This document shows, piece by piece, positions 17,636-27,976 of a stretch of 64,000 nucleotides of DNA. The stretch lies in NCBI RefSeq assembly GCF_011759365.1, contig NZ_JAARLZ010000008.1:62001-126000 (forward strand), given 5' to 3'. The stretch is from Luteibacter anthropi. GTDB taxonomy: Bacteria; Pseudomonadota; Gammaproteobacteria; Xanthomonadales; Rhodanobacteraceae. The notes under the pieces are model-generated. The model made no database searches, was not told the origin of the DNA, and saw only the letters and a program-made list of their open reading frames with translations. Each line of letters begins with the position of its first letter. Position 1 is the first letter of the stretch. A program made the position numbers and the translations under genes.

Positions 17636-18181
17636 ATGAGCGAGAACGCGGCACTTACCCCCTTCGAGCTCCTCGCCTACTACGAGCGCGCCTGCGTGGC
17701 CCATGCGGCCGGCACGCCCGAACAGGTGGAGGACACGGGCCTGTGGCGCGGCATCGGCTTTCGCGTGGGGCGTCGCCATTTCGTGAGCGGCATCGACGAG
17801 ATCAACGAACTGCTCGCGGTGCCACCGCTGACCAACGTGCCCGGCACCCAGCCGTGGCTGATGGGCGTGGCGAACGTGCGTGGCAATCTCGTGCCGGCGA
17901 TCGACCTCGGGCGCTTCCTTTTCGACGAGCGCACGCCGTCTTCGGAGCGTGCGCGCCTGCTGCTGGTCCGCCAGCACGGCGGCACGGTGGGCCTGCTGGT
18001 GGACGAAGTGTTCGGCCAGCGGACCATGGACGAAGGTCGTCGCGACGAGGGCGAACAGGAGACCGATCCGCGCGTGGCGCGGTTTGTCTCCGGGAATATC
18101 CAGCTCGGCGAGCAATCGTTCGGGCTATTCAGCATGAGCCGTCTGGTTCGTGCGCCGGATTTCCGGCAGGCGGCGCTCTAG
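17636..18181 (+). CDS. pilI: Chemotaxis adaptor PilI (CheW-like)
   Basis: 181 residues with one CheW domain (about 40-175): FRVGRRHFVSGIDEINELL, WLMGVANVRGNLVPAIDL and LLVDEVFGQR. It couples the PilJ receptor to the ChpA kinase. Begins 7 bp after the pilH stop. The short N-terminal helical extension (PFELLAYYERACVAH) is normal for PilI. Confidence 0.94.
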   Translation: MSENAALTPFELLAYYERACVAHAAGTPEQVEDTGLWRGIGFRVGRRHFVSGIDEINELLAVPPLTNVPGTQPWLMGVANVRGNLVPAIDLGRFLFDERTPSSERARLLLVRQHGGTVGLLVDEVFGQRTMDEGRRDEGEQETDPRVARFVSGNIQLGEQSFGLFSMSRLVRAPDFRQAAL

Positions 18182-18292
18182 GGCGTCCCAGGTGGGGGGC
18201 GGCACGGCCGTGTGGCCGGGCTGTTACAGGAACGCGGGAGGTGGCCCCTGTCGGGCCGCTTCGTCTGGCCAGGTTTGCGTGAGGTGGTGGTT

Positions 18293-20326
18293 ATGAGTAC
18301 GACAGCAAGCGGCGCAGGCCGGGAACGCGGGTACACGATCGTCATCGTGTTCCTGCTGCTGGCGATCGGCCTGGCGTCGGTCGACTTCTGGTGGCTCAAC
18401 AACAAGAACGGCGAGGATCGCGAGGCCATTGCGCTCACCACGCAGGTGCAGGTGTTGTCGCAGCAGACCGCGAAGTACGCGCTGGAGGCCTCCGATGGCA
18501 ACCGCGACTCCTTCCGCGAGCTGGCCGCCACCCGCAACACCATCGATTCGGCGGTGCAGCGCCTGGTGAAGGGCGATATCAAGACAGGCATGCCGGCCTA
18601 CGCCGACGACAACGCCACGCAGTCGGGCCGCACCATCGGCAACCTGGCCAATGCCTGGCACCAGCTCGATGCGGACATCGGCAAGATCCTGAACAACAAG
18701 GACCTGGTGCTCTCCTCCGGGGAGCGTGCCGACCTGTTCGCCAAGCAGATGCCACTGCTGAACGCCCGCGCGGACGAGGTGATGAATATCGTCCAGCAGA
18801 AGAATGCCTCGGTGGAGCAGACCTTCACCCTGGCGCGCTGGATGCTCATGGCCGACCGCATGATCCGCCGCGTGCAGGAGATCCTGCAGGGTGGCGATGC
18901 ATCGCAGTCGGCGGCGGATGGCCTCTCGCGCGACGCCCAGCTCTACGGCTCGGTGCTGAAGGGTCTCATCGACGGTAACCCGGACGGCGGCGTGCGCGCC
19001 ATCGGCGACACCAACGCGCACAAGATCCTCGACGGCATGCAAGGTTCGTGGGCGGAACTGGTGGATCCGGTAACCCAGCTCGTGGCCGCCTCGCCCAACC
19101 TCCAGGACGTCAAGCGCGCCGGCAACCAGGCCTCCCTCGATTCGCAAACCGTGCTGTTGCGCGCGAACGAAGCGGCCGACCAGATCGCCAGGCTGCCGCT
19201 CACCCGCCTGTTTCCGAATGTGTGGTGGGGCCTGCTGGGTGCCATCGGCGCCGTGCTCTTCGCGCTGCTGCTCGTCTACAACCTCGTGCGCGACCAGCGT
19301 CGCCGTTTCGAGACCACCTCCGAACTCAACCAGCGTAACCAGGTCGCGATCATGCGGCTGCTGGACGAGATGGGCACGCTCGCCGAAGGCGACCTGACCA
19401 TCAAGGCCACGGTGACCGAGGACATCACGGGTGCCATCGCGGACGCCATGAACTCCGCGGTGGACGAGATGCGCAACCTCGTCACCACCATCAACGAGAC
19501 CGCCGTGCGCGTGTCGGCGGCGGCCCAGGAAACCCAGGCCACCGCGATGCACCTGGCCGACGCGGCCGAGCAGCAGGCGCAGCAGATCACCTCCGCCACC
19601 TCGGCGATCAACCAGATCGCGACCTCGATGGATACGGTGTCGAAGGATTCCGCGGAATCGGCCGACGTGGCGCAGCGCTCGGTGCAGATCGCGTCACGCG
19701 GTGCCGAAGTGGTGCGCGAAACCATCCAGGGCATGGACTCCATCCGCGACCAGATCCAGGAAACCTCCAAGCGCATCAAGCGCCTGGGCGAGTCGTCGCA
19801 GGAAATCGGCTCCATCGTGGAACTCATCAACGACATCGCCGAGCAGACCAACATCCTCGCGCTGAACGCGGCCATCCAGGCCGCCTCGGCCGGTGAGGCC
19901 GGTCGCGGCTTCGCGGTGGTGGCGGACGAAGTGCAGCGCCTCGCGGAACGCTCCGCAAGCGCGACCAAGCGCATCGAGACCCTGGTGCAGACCATTCAGT
20001 CCGATACCAACGAAGCGGTGAGCTCGATGGAGCAGACCACCGCCGAAGTGGTGGCCGGTGCCCGTCTGGCCGAGGACGCGGGCACGGCACTGGGCGATAT
20101 CGAACGCGTGTCGAACGACCTGTCGGCACTGATTCAGAACATTTCCGCGGCGGCACGCCAGCAGTCGGCGGCGGCGACGGATACGTCGGCGACGATGAAC
20201 GTGATCCAGGAGATCACGTCACAGACTTCGCTGGGCGCGAGCCAGACAGCCGAATCGATCGGTAACCTGGCACAGCTGGCGAACGACCTTCGCCTGTCCG
20301 TCGCGAACTTCAAGCTGCCGGGCTGA
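18293..20326 (+). CDS. pilJ: Methyl-accepting chemotaxis protein PilJ
   Basis: 677 residues. N-terminal membrane helix ([20 protein letters not shown], near 15-35), a periplasmic PilJ sensing region to about 300, a second helix ([19 protein letters not shown]), HAMP and a cytoplasmic signalling domain. The hairpin tip reads [16 protein letters not shown] (about 515), the PilJ variant of the usual MCP tip. It senses surface contact or pilin and controls ChpA. ATG at 18293 was chosen; a longer in-frame start at 18212 would add a tail before the membrane helix. The pilI-pilJ gap is 111 bp. Confidence 0.95.
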   Translation: MSTTASGAGRERGYTIVIVFLLLAIGLASVDFWWLNNKNGEDREAIALTTQVQVLSQQTAKYALEASDGNRDSFRELAATRNTIDSAVQRLVKGDIKTGMPAYADDNATQSGRTIGNLANAWHQLDADIGKILNNKDLVLSSGERADLFAKQMPLLNARADEVMNIVQQKNASVEQTFTLARWMLMADRMIRRVQEILQGGDASQSAADGLSRDAQLYGSVLKGLIDGNPDGGVRAIGDTNAHKILDGMQGSWAELVDPVTQLVAASPNLQDVKRAGNQASLDSQTVLLRANEAADQIARLPLTRLFPNVWWGLLGAIGAVLFALLLVYNLVRDQRRRFETTSELNQRNQVAIMRLLDEMGTLAEGDLTIKATVTEDITGAIADAMNSAVDEMRNLVTTINETAVRVSAAAQETQATAMHLADAAEQQAQQITSATSAINQIATSMDTVSKDSAESADVAQRSVQIASRGAEVVRETIQGMDSIRDQIQETSKRIKRLGESSQEIGSIVELINDIAEQTNILALNAAIQAASAGEAGRGFAVVADEVQRLAERSASATKRIETLVQTIQSDTNEAVSSMEQTTAEVVAGARLAEDAGTALGDIERVSNDLSALIQNISAAARQQSAAATDTSATMNVIQEITSQTSLGASQTAESIGNLAQLANDLRLSVANFKLPG

Positions 20327-20331
20327 TCGCA

Positions 20332-23300
20332 GTGAGACTTCAAGACCACAACGAATTCACCACGCTGCACTGGGTCAAGGCGGAACTGGACGACGCCCTG
20401 GCCAAGGCGCGCCAGGCCCTCGAATCCTATGTCGAGGACCCGCGCGATACCTACGTGATGCACACCTGCGCGGCCGACCTGCACCAGGTGCACGGCACGC
20501 TGCGCATGGTGGAGCTGTACGGCGCGGCCATGGTCGTGGGTGAGATGGAGGCCCTGGTGGCCGCGCTCATCGACGGCGATGTGGCCCAGCGCGACGAGGC
20601 CTATGCGGCGCTCATGCGCGGCATGATGCAGATGCCCGATTACCTGGAGCGCCTGCAAAGCGGTCATCGCGACGTGCCCGTCGTCCTGCTGCCGCTGCTC
20701 AATGATCTGCGTGCCAGCCGTGGCGAACAGCTGCTGCACGAGTCCGTGCTGTTCACGCCGAACCTCGATGCCGTGCTGCCGACCGGCGCGCCGGGTGCCG
20801 ACGATCGCGCCATGGCCGAAGGGGCCCGCGGTGAGATCGCCGAACTGCGCGTGCGTTTCCAACAGCAGTTGCTGGCCTGGTTCCGTGGACAGGGGGGCGA
20901 ACGCCAGCTGCTCGGCATGCGCGCCACGCTCGACAGCATCGCCGCACGTTGCTATTCGGTGCCGGGTCGTCGCCTGTGGTGGATTGCCGCCGGCGTGCTC
21001 GAAGGCCTGGAGCGCGGCGTATTGCGCGGTCATGAGAAGGACGTGCGCCAGCTGATCGGCCGTGTCGATCGCTCCATCCGCGAACTGCTCGATCGCGGTG
21101 AAGATGCCCTGCTGGGTGGCGACGCCGACGATCTCGCGCGCAAACTGCTTTATTACGTGGCCCAGGCAAGCTCGGGCAGCGACCGGATCGACGAACTGCG
21201 CCGCACCTATCGCCTCGACGGCCTGCTGCCGCGCGAAGCGGAACTGGAACATGCCCGTGGTTCGATGTCGGGTCACAATCGCGCCCTGCTCGATACCGTG
21301 TCAGGTGCCATCAAGGAAGACCTGCTTCGGGTGAAGGAAGCACTGGATCTGTTCCTGCGCCGGTCCGACAGCGACCCGGGTCAGCTTGGCCAGCAGGTAG
21401 ACGTGCTTGAGCGTGTCGGTGACACCCTGGGCATGCTGGCGCTGGGCGTTCCGCGTCGCGTCGTGGGCGAGCAGCGCCGTATCCTCGGTGAAATCGCCGC
21501 TGGCGTGCGTGCGCCGGACGAGGAGTCCCTGCTCGATGTCGCGGGCGCCTTGCTCTATGTGGAAGCATCGCTCGACGATCACATCGACCGTCTGGGTGCC
21601 GAAGGCGAAGCACTGGTGGGCGAGGGCGGTTCGTCGCCCCTTCCGCGCAGCGAGGCCCGCCAGATTCTCGCCACCCTGATGCGCGAGGCCACGGCGAATA
21701 CATCGAAGGTGAAGGATGCCATCGTCGCCTTCGTCGAGTCGTCGTGGTCACATGGCGAGCTGGAAGGCACCCCCGACCTGATGGCGGAAATCGGCGGTGC
21801 CCTGCGCATGCTGGGTGCCAACCGGCCGGCAGAGCTGGCCGACGGCATCGGCCTGTTCATCCATCGCGAACTGCTGGGCGACCGCCGCGTGCCGAACAGC
21901 ACGCAGATGGACCGCCTCGCCGATGCCCTGGCTGCATTGGAGTATTACCTCGAAGCCGCGCGCGAACACCGCGGTGGCCTGGAACACATCCTCGACGTCA
22001 CGCAGCAGAGTCTTGCCGAACTCGGCTACTGGCCCCTGCCATCGCAGGAGCCGGTCACGGAGCTGGGCGCGCAAGCGCTGGAAGACATCGAGTCCGCTGC
22101 CATCGAGCATATCGCCGTGCCGTCCACCAGCGTGGACGAAGGCGAGACGGTATCCAGTTTTGCCGACAGCTTCGACCTGATCGACGAGCCGCCGACCGAC
22201 GAAGAGGTCGAGGCGATGGCTGGTGCGCCGTCGCCGGTATCCAGTCATCCGCCCGAAGCGCCTCTCGTGGCGGATGCGCCGGAAGAGGACTGGGTCGAGG
22301 TGGAGGAAGAGGTCGAGCAGGAAGTCGGTGGCCATGGCATGGCCGAGTTCGCCGGATTCCAGATCACCATCGATGGCATCGACGAAGAGATTCGCGAAAT
22401 TTTCCTGGAAGAAACCCAGGAGGAAATCGACAACCTTCGCGCGGCATTCGCGCAGTGGGAGCAGGAACCGGAGAAACTCCAGGCCCTGACGCCGATCCGG
22501 CGTTCGTTCCACACACTGAAGGGGTCAGGCCGACTGGTCGGCGCGCGTCTTCTGGGTGAATTCGCCTGGAAGGTCGAAAACATGCTCAACCGCGTGCTGG
22601 AGGGCAGCATTGCCCCGCACGAGGGTGTGCAGGCGCTGGTCCGCCATGCGATCGATGCGTTGCCCGAACTGAAGGCCGCGCTGGAAGGTGCCGGTGCCCC
22701 CGAGGCGCCGATTGCCGCCATCATGGAAACCGCGGATCGTCTTGCGATGGGCGACAACGCCTTCGTCGAGGAAGTCGCGAAGCATTCCGTGCATACCGTG
22801 CGCACGCGTGTGAAGCGCCGCGTACCGCGCGACACCATTGCAGCCGTTCCCGTTGCTGCCTTTGCGTCCTATGGACAGGTGCAGGCGGAAGAGCCTGTTG
22901 TGTCGGAGCCGTCGTTCCCCGAGCCGGCGTTGCCGCCGGTGGATGCCGTGCTGCTGGATATCCTGCGTACGGAAGTGGCGCAGTACCTGGCCGTGATCCG
23001 TACGAACCTTGCAAAGGCAGGCCATGGCGAACTGCTGATCGACGATGCGCTGTTGCGCGCCGTGCATACCTTGCATGGCGCCATCGGCATGGTCGATATC
23101 CCGCTGCTGATCCAGGTACTTGCCCCGCTCGAGGGCCTGGTCAAGCGCGTGCGCGCTTCGGGTCATCCGCTGCGCCGCGATGGTGTGCAGGTGCTGGCCG
23201 AAGCGGCCGATCTCGTCGACCACGTGATGGCGTTGTTCGATACGCCGCAAGCACCGGTTCCCGATGTGTCCGCGCTGGCGACCCGTATCGCGGCGTTGCG

Positions 23301-26300
23301 CGACGAACAGCCGGAAGCGACGGTGGCTCATATTCTTTACGAGCCGGATCCTTCGCTTTACGACGAGGACGTGAGCGACGTTGTTGCGCCCGAAGCGCAG
23401 GATGACGAACTCACGGCGCAACTTGCCGATGAACTGGCGCATCGCGACGAAGATCTGCCGCCCATCGACCTGCCGCCGTTGCAGCCGGTCGTGGAAGAGG
23501 GCGACCTCACCGCCGATTTCATTGCCAGCCTGGGTGATGATTTCGCGGAAGATCGCCCGGAAGGCGAGCTGAAACCCATCCTCGCCTACGATCCGGCACA
23601 AGCCGACGAGTGGCACAAGCTCGACACGGCAACGTCCATCGCGCCCCTTGTCGGCGACAGCGAGGTCACGCCACCCGAAAATACCGAAGAAACGGCACCC
23701 GTTCTTGTAGGAGCCGACCTCGTCGGCGACCATGGCACCTCGCCGCCGGAAGATACCGAAGAGACGACACCCGCTTTTGTAGGAGCCGACCTCGTCGGCG
23801 ACCACGATGCCTCACCGCCGGAAGATACCGAAGAGACGACACCCGCTTTTGTAGGAGCCGACCTCGTCGGCGACCACGGCACCTCACCGCCGGAAGATAT
23901 CGACGAGACAGAACATTCCGCTCCGCAGGAGTCGCCGACGAGGTCGGCTCCTACAGAGAGCGGGGTGTCGCCTTATGCGGATATCGATCCTGACCTGCTC
24001 GAAGTGTTTGTCGAGGAAGGGCGGGAAATCCTCGACCACGCCGACGGCGCACTGGCTGCCTGGCGTGCCGATCCGCAACAGCCCGACCACGTCGCCTCCC
24101 TGCAGCGAGACCTGCACACGCTCAAAGGCAGCGCACGCATGGCAGGCATGGCCGCGGTAGGCGATCTCGCCCATGCCATGGAAACCCTGCTTGACGCGGT
24201 AGCCGCAGGCCAGCGCGAGAGCGATCGCGCCGCCATCGAAGCCACCGAGGGCGGTTTCGACCGCCTGCACGGCATGGTGCAATCCATTGCCCAGGGCCGT
24301 CCCATTGCACTGGCCGACGCGGACATCGAACCGTTCGCCCGTCTGGCCGGTGCGCCTATCGCGCCTGACACCGTCACGGCGGAAAGTTACCGCGACGAAC
24401 GCATCGCCGCGATGCCGCCTGCGCCCATGCGCGACCTGCCGGACCTTCTCCCCGAGTTCGAGGAAGAGGATCTCCAGCGTGGTTCGCAGGAACAGATCCG
24501 CGTGCGCGCTGACATGCTCGACACGCTGGTGAACCATGCGGGCGAAGTGTCGATCTATCGCGCACGCCTGGAGCAGCAGACGGCGAGTTTCCGCACGGCG
24601 CTCACCGAACACGAGCAGACCGTGGACCGCCTGCGCAGCCAGCTGCGCATGCTGGAAATCGAAACCGAGGCGCAGATCATCGCGCGCTATCACCAGGAAC
24701 ACCGGGACAGCGGTTCCTCCGCATTCGATCCTCTCGAACTGGATCGCTTCTCGCAGTTGCAGCAGTACTCGCGTGCACTCGCCGAATCGGTATCCGACCT
24801 GGTGTCGCTGCAGACGATTCTCGACGACCTGACCCGGCAGTCGGAAAACCTCCTGCTCCAGCAGCAACGCGTGAACGCCGAGCTTCAGGAAGGCCTCATG
24901 CAGACCCGCATGCTGCCCTTCGATGCAATGGTGCCCAACCTGCGCCGCACACTGCGCCAGGTGGCAGGCGATGTGGGCAAGCGCGCCCAGCTGGTGGTCG
25001 AAGGCGCCAACGGCGAAATGGACCGCAACATGCTTGAGCGCATCAAGGCGCCCTTCGAGCACATGCTGCGCAACGCGGTCGCCCATGGCATCGAGACACC
25101 AGGGGCTCGCGAAGCGGCCGGCAAGTCGCCCGAAGGCACCGTCCGCATCCAGGTTGCCCGTGAAGCAACAGAGATCGTCGTGCGCCTGTCCGACGACGGC
25201 GCAGGCATGGACCGCGATGCCATCCGCGAAAAAGCCGTCGAGCGCGGTTTGCTGCGAGCCGATACCCGTGTTTCCGACGAGCAGCTGTATCGCCTGATCC
25301 AGGTACCGGGTTTCTCCACGGCCGAAAAGGTGACCCAGGTCGCCGGTCGCGGCGTGGGCATGGACGTGGTGGCCAACGAGATCAAGCAGCTTGGCGGCAC
25401 GCTCGACATCGAGTCGCAGAAGGGGCAGGGCACCACCTTCGTGATGCGCCTGCCGTTCACCCTGGCGGTGACCCAGGCGCTCATCGTACGCATCGGCGAA
25501 ACCAGTTTCGCCATTCCCATGACCTCTGTGCATGGCGTATCGCAGGTGGAGCCGAACGAGCTTGCGCATCGCATGGCGGACGATGAGTCGGTATTTGAAT
25601 ATGCCGGCGAAGACCATGCCATCCACGATCTGCCTCAGTTGCTGGGCCTGCACACCATTTCGTCGTCGGAAGAAGGCGAAATTCCGCTGCTGATGGTGCG
25701 CGCGGGCGACCTGCGGGCAGCCGTGCGCGTGGATGCCGTGCTCGGCTCGCGCGAAATCGTGGTCAAGCCGGTGGGCCCGCAGGTAAGTTCGGTGCCAGGC
25801 ATCCTCGGCGCGACGATCATGGGCGACGGCTCGGTGCTGGTGATTCTCGATCTGGCACCGCTGGTGCGCCATGGCGTGGCCCGCCGTGCATTCGAAGCCG
25901 AAGCCGAACTGCCGCATGCGCCGCGTGCGCAGGACGAAATCCGCGTCAAGCCGCTGGTGATGGTGGTGGACGATTCCATCACCATGCGCAAGGTCACCGG
26001 CCGTGTGCTTGAACGTCATGGCTTCGAGGTGATGACCGCGAAGGATGGCGTGGACGCGCTGGAGAAACTCAACGAACGCGTTCCCGACCTGATGTTGCTC
26101 GACATCGAGATGCCGCGCATGGATGGCTACGAGCTGGCGACACAGATGAAGGCAGAAGACCGCCTCTCCGGCGTACCTATCGTGATGATCACCTCGCGTA
26201 CGGGCGACAAGCATCGCCAGCGTGCGTTTGATATCGGCGTGGCGCGCTACATCGGCAAGCCCTACCAGGAAGGCGACCTCATCGTGCAGATCAACGAACT

Positions 26301-26322
26301 CCTCGGAGGGCGTCATGGCTGA
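20332..26322 (+). CDS. chpA: Hybrid CheA-type kinase ChpA (PilL)
   Basis: 1996 residues, GTG start 5 bp after pilJ. Multi-phosphotransfer kinase of the twitching chemosensory system. Order: an N-terminal Hpt-like domain with LHQVHGTLRMVE (His51); further helical Hpt-like regions; Hpt with FHTLKGS (His727), VHTLHGA (His912) and LHTLKGS (His1262); dimerisation and HATPase domain (N box HMLRNAVAHG near 1577, GRGVGMDVV later); a CheW-like domain from about 1704; and a C-terminal receiver (DD at 1880-1881, phospho-Asp 1924, Lys1976). Odd: the acidic linker at about 1106-1208 holds a 24-residue repeat (PAFVGADLVGDH...) made of in-frame REP-like palindromes. Followed by chpB with an 8-bp overlap. 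Confidence 0.96.
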   Translation: MRLQDHNEFTTLHWVKAELDDALAKARQALESYVEDPRDTYVMHTCAADLHQVHGTLRMVELYGAAMVVGEMEALVAALIDGDVAQRDEAYAALMRGMMQMPDYLERLQSGHRDVPVVLLPLLNDLRASRGEQLLHESVLFTPNLDAVLPTGAPGADDRAMAEGARGEIAELRVRFQQQLLAWFRGQGGERQLLGMRATLDSIAARCYSVPGRRLWWIAAGVLEGLERGVLRGHEKDVRQLIGRVDRSIRELLDRGEDALLGGDADDLARKLLYYVAQASSGSDRIDELRRTYRLDGLLPREAELEHARGSMSGHNRALLDTVSGAIKEDLLRVKEALDLFLRRSDSDPGQLGQQVDVLERVGDTLGMLALGVPRRVVGEQRRILGEIAAGVRAPDEESLLDVAGALLYVEASLDDHIDRLGAEGEALVGEGGSSPLPRSEARQILATLMREATANTSKVKDAIVAFVESSWSHGELEGTPDLMAEIGGALRMLGANRPAELADGIGLFIHRELLGDRRVPNSTQMDRLADALAALEYYLEAAREHRGGLEHILDVTQQSLAELGYWPLPSQEPVTELGAQALEDIESAAIEHIAVPSTSVDEGETVSSFADSFDLIDEPPTDEEVEAMAGAPSPVSSHPPEAPLVADAPEEDWVEVEEEVEQEVGGHGMAEFAGFQITIDGIDEEIREIFLEETQEEIDNLRAAFAQWEQEPEKLQALTPIRRSFHTLKGSGRLVGARLLGEFAWKVENMLNRVLEGSIAPHEGVQALVRHAIDALPELKAALEGAGAPEAPIAAIMETADRLAMGDNAFVEEVAKHSVHTVRTRVKRRVPRDTIAAVPVAAFASYGQVQAEEPVVSEPSFPEPALPPVDAVLLDILRTEVAQYLAVIRTNLAKAGHGELLIDDALLRAVHTLHGAIGMVDIPLLIQVLAPLEGLVKRVRASGHPLRRDGVQVLAEAADLVDHVMALFDTPQAPVPDVSALATRIAALRDEQPEATVAHILYEPDPSLYDEDVSDVVAPEAQDDELTAQLADELAHRDEDLPPIDLPPLQPVVEEGDLTADFIASLGDDFAEDRPEGELKPILAYDPAQADEWHKLDTATSIAPLVGDSEVTPPENTEETAPVLVGADLVGDHGTSPPEDTEETTPAFVGADLVGDHDASPPEDTEETTPAFVGADLVGDHGTSPPEDIDETEHSAPQESPTRSAPTESGVSPYADIDPDLLEVFVEEGREILDHADGALAAWRADPQQPDHVASLQRDLHTLKGSARMAGMAAVGDLAHAMETLLDAVAAGQRESDRAAIEATEGGFDRLHGMVQSIAQGRPIALADADIEPFARLAGAPIAPDTVTAESYRDERIAAMPPAPMRDLPDLLPEFEEEDLQRGSQEQIRVRADMLDTLVNHAGEVSIYRARLEQQTASFRTALTEHEQTVDRLRSQLRMLEIETEAQIIARYHQEHRDSGSSAFDPLELDRFSQLQQYSRALAESVSDLVSLQTILDDLTRQSENLLLQQQRVNAELQEGLMQTRMLPFDAMVPNLRRTLRQVAGDVGKRAQLVVEGANGEMDRNMLERIKAPFEHMLRNAVAHGIETPGAREAAGKSPEGTVRIQVAREATEIVVRLSDDGAGMDRDAIREKAVERGLLRADTRVSDEQLYRLIQVPGFSTAEKVTQVAGRGVGMDVVANEIKQLGGTLDIESQKGQGTTFVMRLPFTLAVTQALIVRIGETSFAIPMTSVHGVSQVEPNELAHRMADDESVFEYAGEDHAIHDLPQLLGLHTISSSEEGEIPLLMVRAGDLRAAVRVDAVLGSREIVVKPVGPQVSSVPGILGATIMGDGSVLVILDLAPLVRHGVARRAFEAEAELPHAPRAQDEIRVKPLVMVVDDSITMRKVTGRVLERHGFEVMTAKDGVDALEKLNERVPDLMLLDIEMPRMDGYELATQMKAEDRLSGVPIVMITSRTGDKHRQRAFDIGVARYIGKPYQEGDLIVQINELLGGRHG
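23707..23954. repeat. Variant REP array read in frame inside chpA
   Basis: Three direct 25-bp palindromes at 23707-23731, 23779-23803 and 23851-23875 (begin GTAGGAGCCGACC, end GTCGGCGACC) at an exact 72-bp period, and one inverted copy at 23930-23954 ending GCTCCTAC. The spacers are repeated too, so the whole is a 24-codon repeat. A half copy without the palindrome head lies at about 23647-23700. The head GTAGGAGC is shared with the intergenic REPs, but the arms are GCCGAC/GTCGGC instead of GCGCGC. No other copy of this arm type is seen in the window. Confidence 0.9.
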
Positions 26323-27976
26323 GCGTGGAACGGCTGTCGCACTGCTTTTCGACGATGCGACGCTTTCCGCGCATCTGCGCGATGCCCTGTTGGAGCATGG
26401 TGCCAGCATCGTCTATGCCTCCGACCTGGCCTCGTTCGCACCGGCCGAACTGGTGGGGGCCTCGCCCGATGTCGTGGTAATCGACCTGGACAACCCGGGT
26501 GACGACGACCTGGATCGCCTCTACGACACGGTCGAAAGCGGCCACCCGAGGCTGGTGTTCAACGATGCGGACGTCAGCCGGCGGCTGAGCGGCTGGGATC
26601 GTGCACGCTGGGCCAGGCACCTGGCGGCCAAGCTCGTGGGTGGCATGGTGCTCGATCCGCCCCGGCCCGAGGATGCGCGCTCGATCGAGCCGCGCGTCGA
26701 CGCCGTCGCCACACCGCCCGCGTCGGCCGAGGGCGTCTTCACGGCGTCGGTAACGGATGATCTGGCCATCATTGGCAGTCACGGTTACCCCGGCGAATCC
26801 GGAGACTTCAGGGAGCCCTCGTTGGTGACTGGCGCTCTCGTGGACGAGCCGGATTTCGCCACGCCTCTTTCGATGGATGATGACGCGCCTGGCGGCGATA
26901 CCAGCCACCTTGCCGCCGAGCTGGAAGCCTTGCTGGCCGACGGCGAGCTGTCGTTGCCGGGCCACGAGTCGCTTGAAGAGGTTCCGTCGGCGCCGGTCGA
27001 GCTCAGCGAGCTGGCGTCGCTGGGATTATCGTCCTTCGAACTGATCGACGAGTTACCGGCGACGGCGCCGGTGGAGAGCCGCCAGTTTGACCTCTCCGCA
27101 CTTACGCTGGACGCTCCGGACGACACCGCGGCTTCATCGGTGCAGATCGAAGGCCGCTCTACCGAGTATGTTCCGCCCCCGGTCCCGGAATGGGACCTGG
27201 TAGACCACGATGCCGTTACCGCCCATCCTGCCGAGCCGCGACCGGATGCCGCCGAATTCGGTATCGAAACCCTGAGCGCCGTCGAATTCCTGGCCCATGA
27301 CGTTGTGGATGACGGCAGCGTGGATATCCGCCCTGGCCTGACCCTTGAACTGATGTCGATGGAAGAGGCCGTGGCACCCACGGCGCGGCAGGGCGATTAC
27401 GTGCACGAGATGTTCCTCGACGAAAACGCCCGGGCCGTCCGTCGCATCGTGGCGCTTGCGGGTGCCACCGAAAGCGTGTCGGCGGTCGCAGCGTTTCTTT
27501 CCGCGCTTCCGAAGGGGCTTCCCGCTGTCCTGCTTGTGGTGGTCCATCACGACGGTGAAAGCGCACAGCTTGTGGCCGGACTGGGCAGGGGCCGGGTTGC
27601 GACGCACGGCACGCATGTGTCGCACGGTGATGTGCTTGTGGTTGCACGTGGCGAGCACGTGCAGATACGGCGCGACGGCAGCGTAACGGTCAGTGCCGAT
27701 CACCTGGCGACGGGCCCGTCGATCGACGGCGTGCTCAGCAGCGTCGCCGGCAGTTTCGGCAAGGATGCACTGGCGATCGTGTTCGCCGGTCGTGGCAATG
27801 ATGCCGTGGCGGGTGCGCAGGCCATCTACGATGCGGGTGGCCGCGTGTGGGTCGAGACCATTCCGGTCGAAGACGATTACGGCCAGATGGTGGCGGGAGT
27901 CCGGGAAGAGCGCGTGGCCGGTTTCGCGGGCGACGTCTCCACCCTTGCACGCAAGCTGATCGAGGAATTGCCATGA
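26315..27976 (+). CDS. chpB: ChpB-like protein with CheB methylesterase domain
   Basis: 553 residues. N-terminal receiver-like fold (VALLFDDATLSAHLRDALLE, VVVIDLDNPG), a long acidic linker (about 130-365), and a C-terminal CheB-type domain from about 376. In CheB the catalytic triad is Ser, His, Asp. Here the GASTGG motif reads GATESV with Thr385 in the Ser place, while VVVHHDG supplies His412 and AGRGNDAVAG supplies Asp496. It would remove methyl groups from PilJ if active; activity is doubtful on this reading. Start ATG 26315 overlaps the chpA stop by 8 bp. No pilK methyltransferase gene is in the cluster. Confidence 0.8.
   Translation: MAERGTAVALLFDDATLSAHLRDALLEHGASIVYASDLASFAPAELVGASPDVVVIDLDNPGDDDLDRLYDTVESGHPRLVFNDADVSRRLSGWDRARWARHLAAKLVGGMVLDPPRPEDARSIEPRVDAVATPPASAEGVFTASVTDDLAIIGSHGYPGESGDFREPSLVTGALVDEPDFATPLSMDDDAPGGDTSHLAAELEALLADGELSLPGHESLEEVPSAPVELSELASLGLSSFELIDELPATAPVESRQFDLSALTLDAPDDTAASSVQIEGRSTEYVPPPVPEWDLVDHDAVTAHPAEPRPDAAEFGIETLSAVEFLAHDVVDDGSVDIRPGLTLELMSMEEAVAPTARQGDYVHEMFLDENARAVRRIVALAGATESVSAVAAFLSALPKGLPAVLLVVVHHDGESAQLVAGLGRGRVATHGTHVSHGDVLVVARGEHVQIRRDGSVTVSADHLATGPSIDGVLSSVAGSFGKDALAIVFAGRGNDAVAGAQAIYDAGGRVWVETIPVEDDYGQMVAGVREERVAGFAGDVSTLARKLIEELP

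Noticed and set aside
23884-26409. Long open frame on the minus strand (841 codons) opposite chpA
   Set aside because: It lies wholly antisense to a well-supported kinase domain, has no family resemblance, and is the expected shadow of GC-rich codon use.
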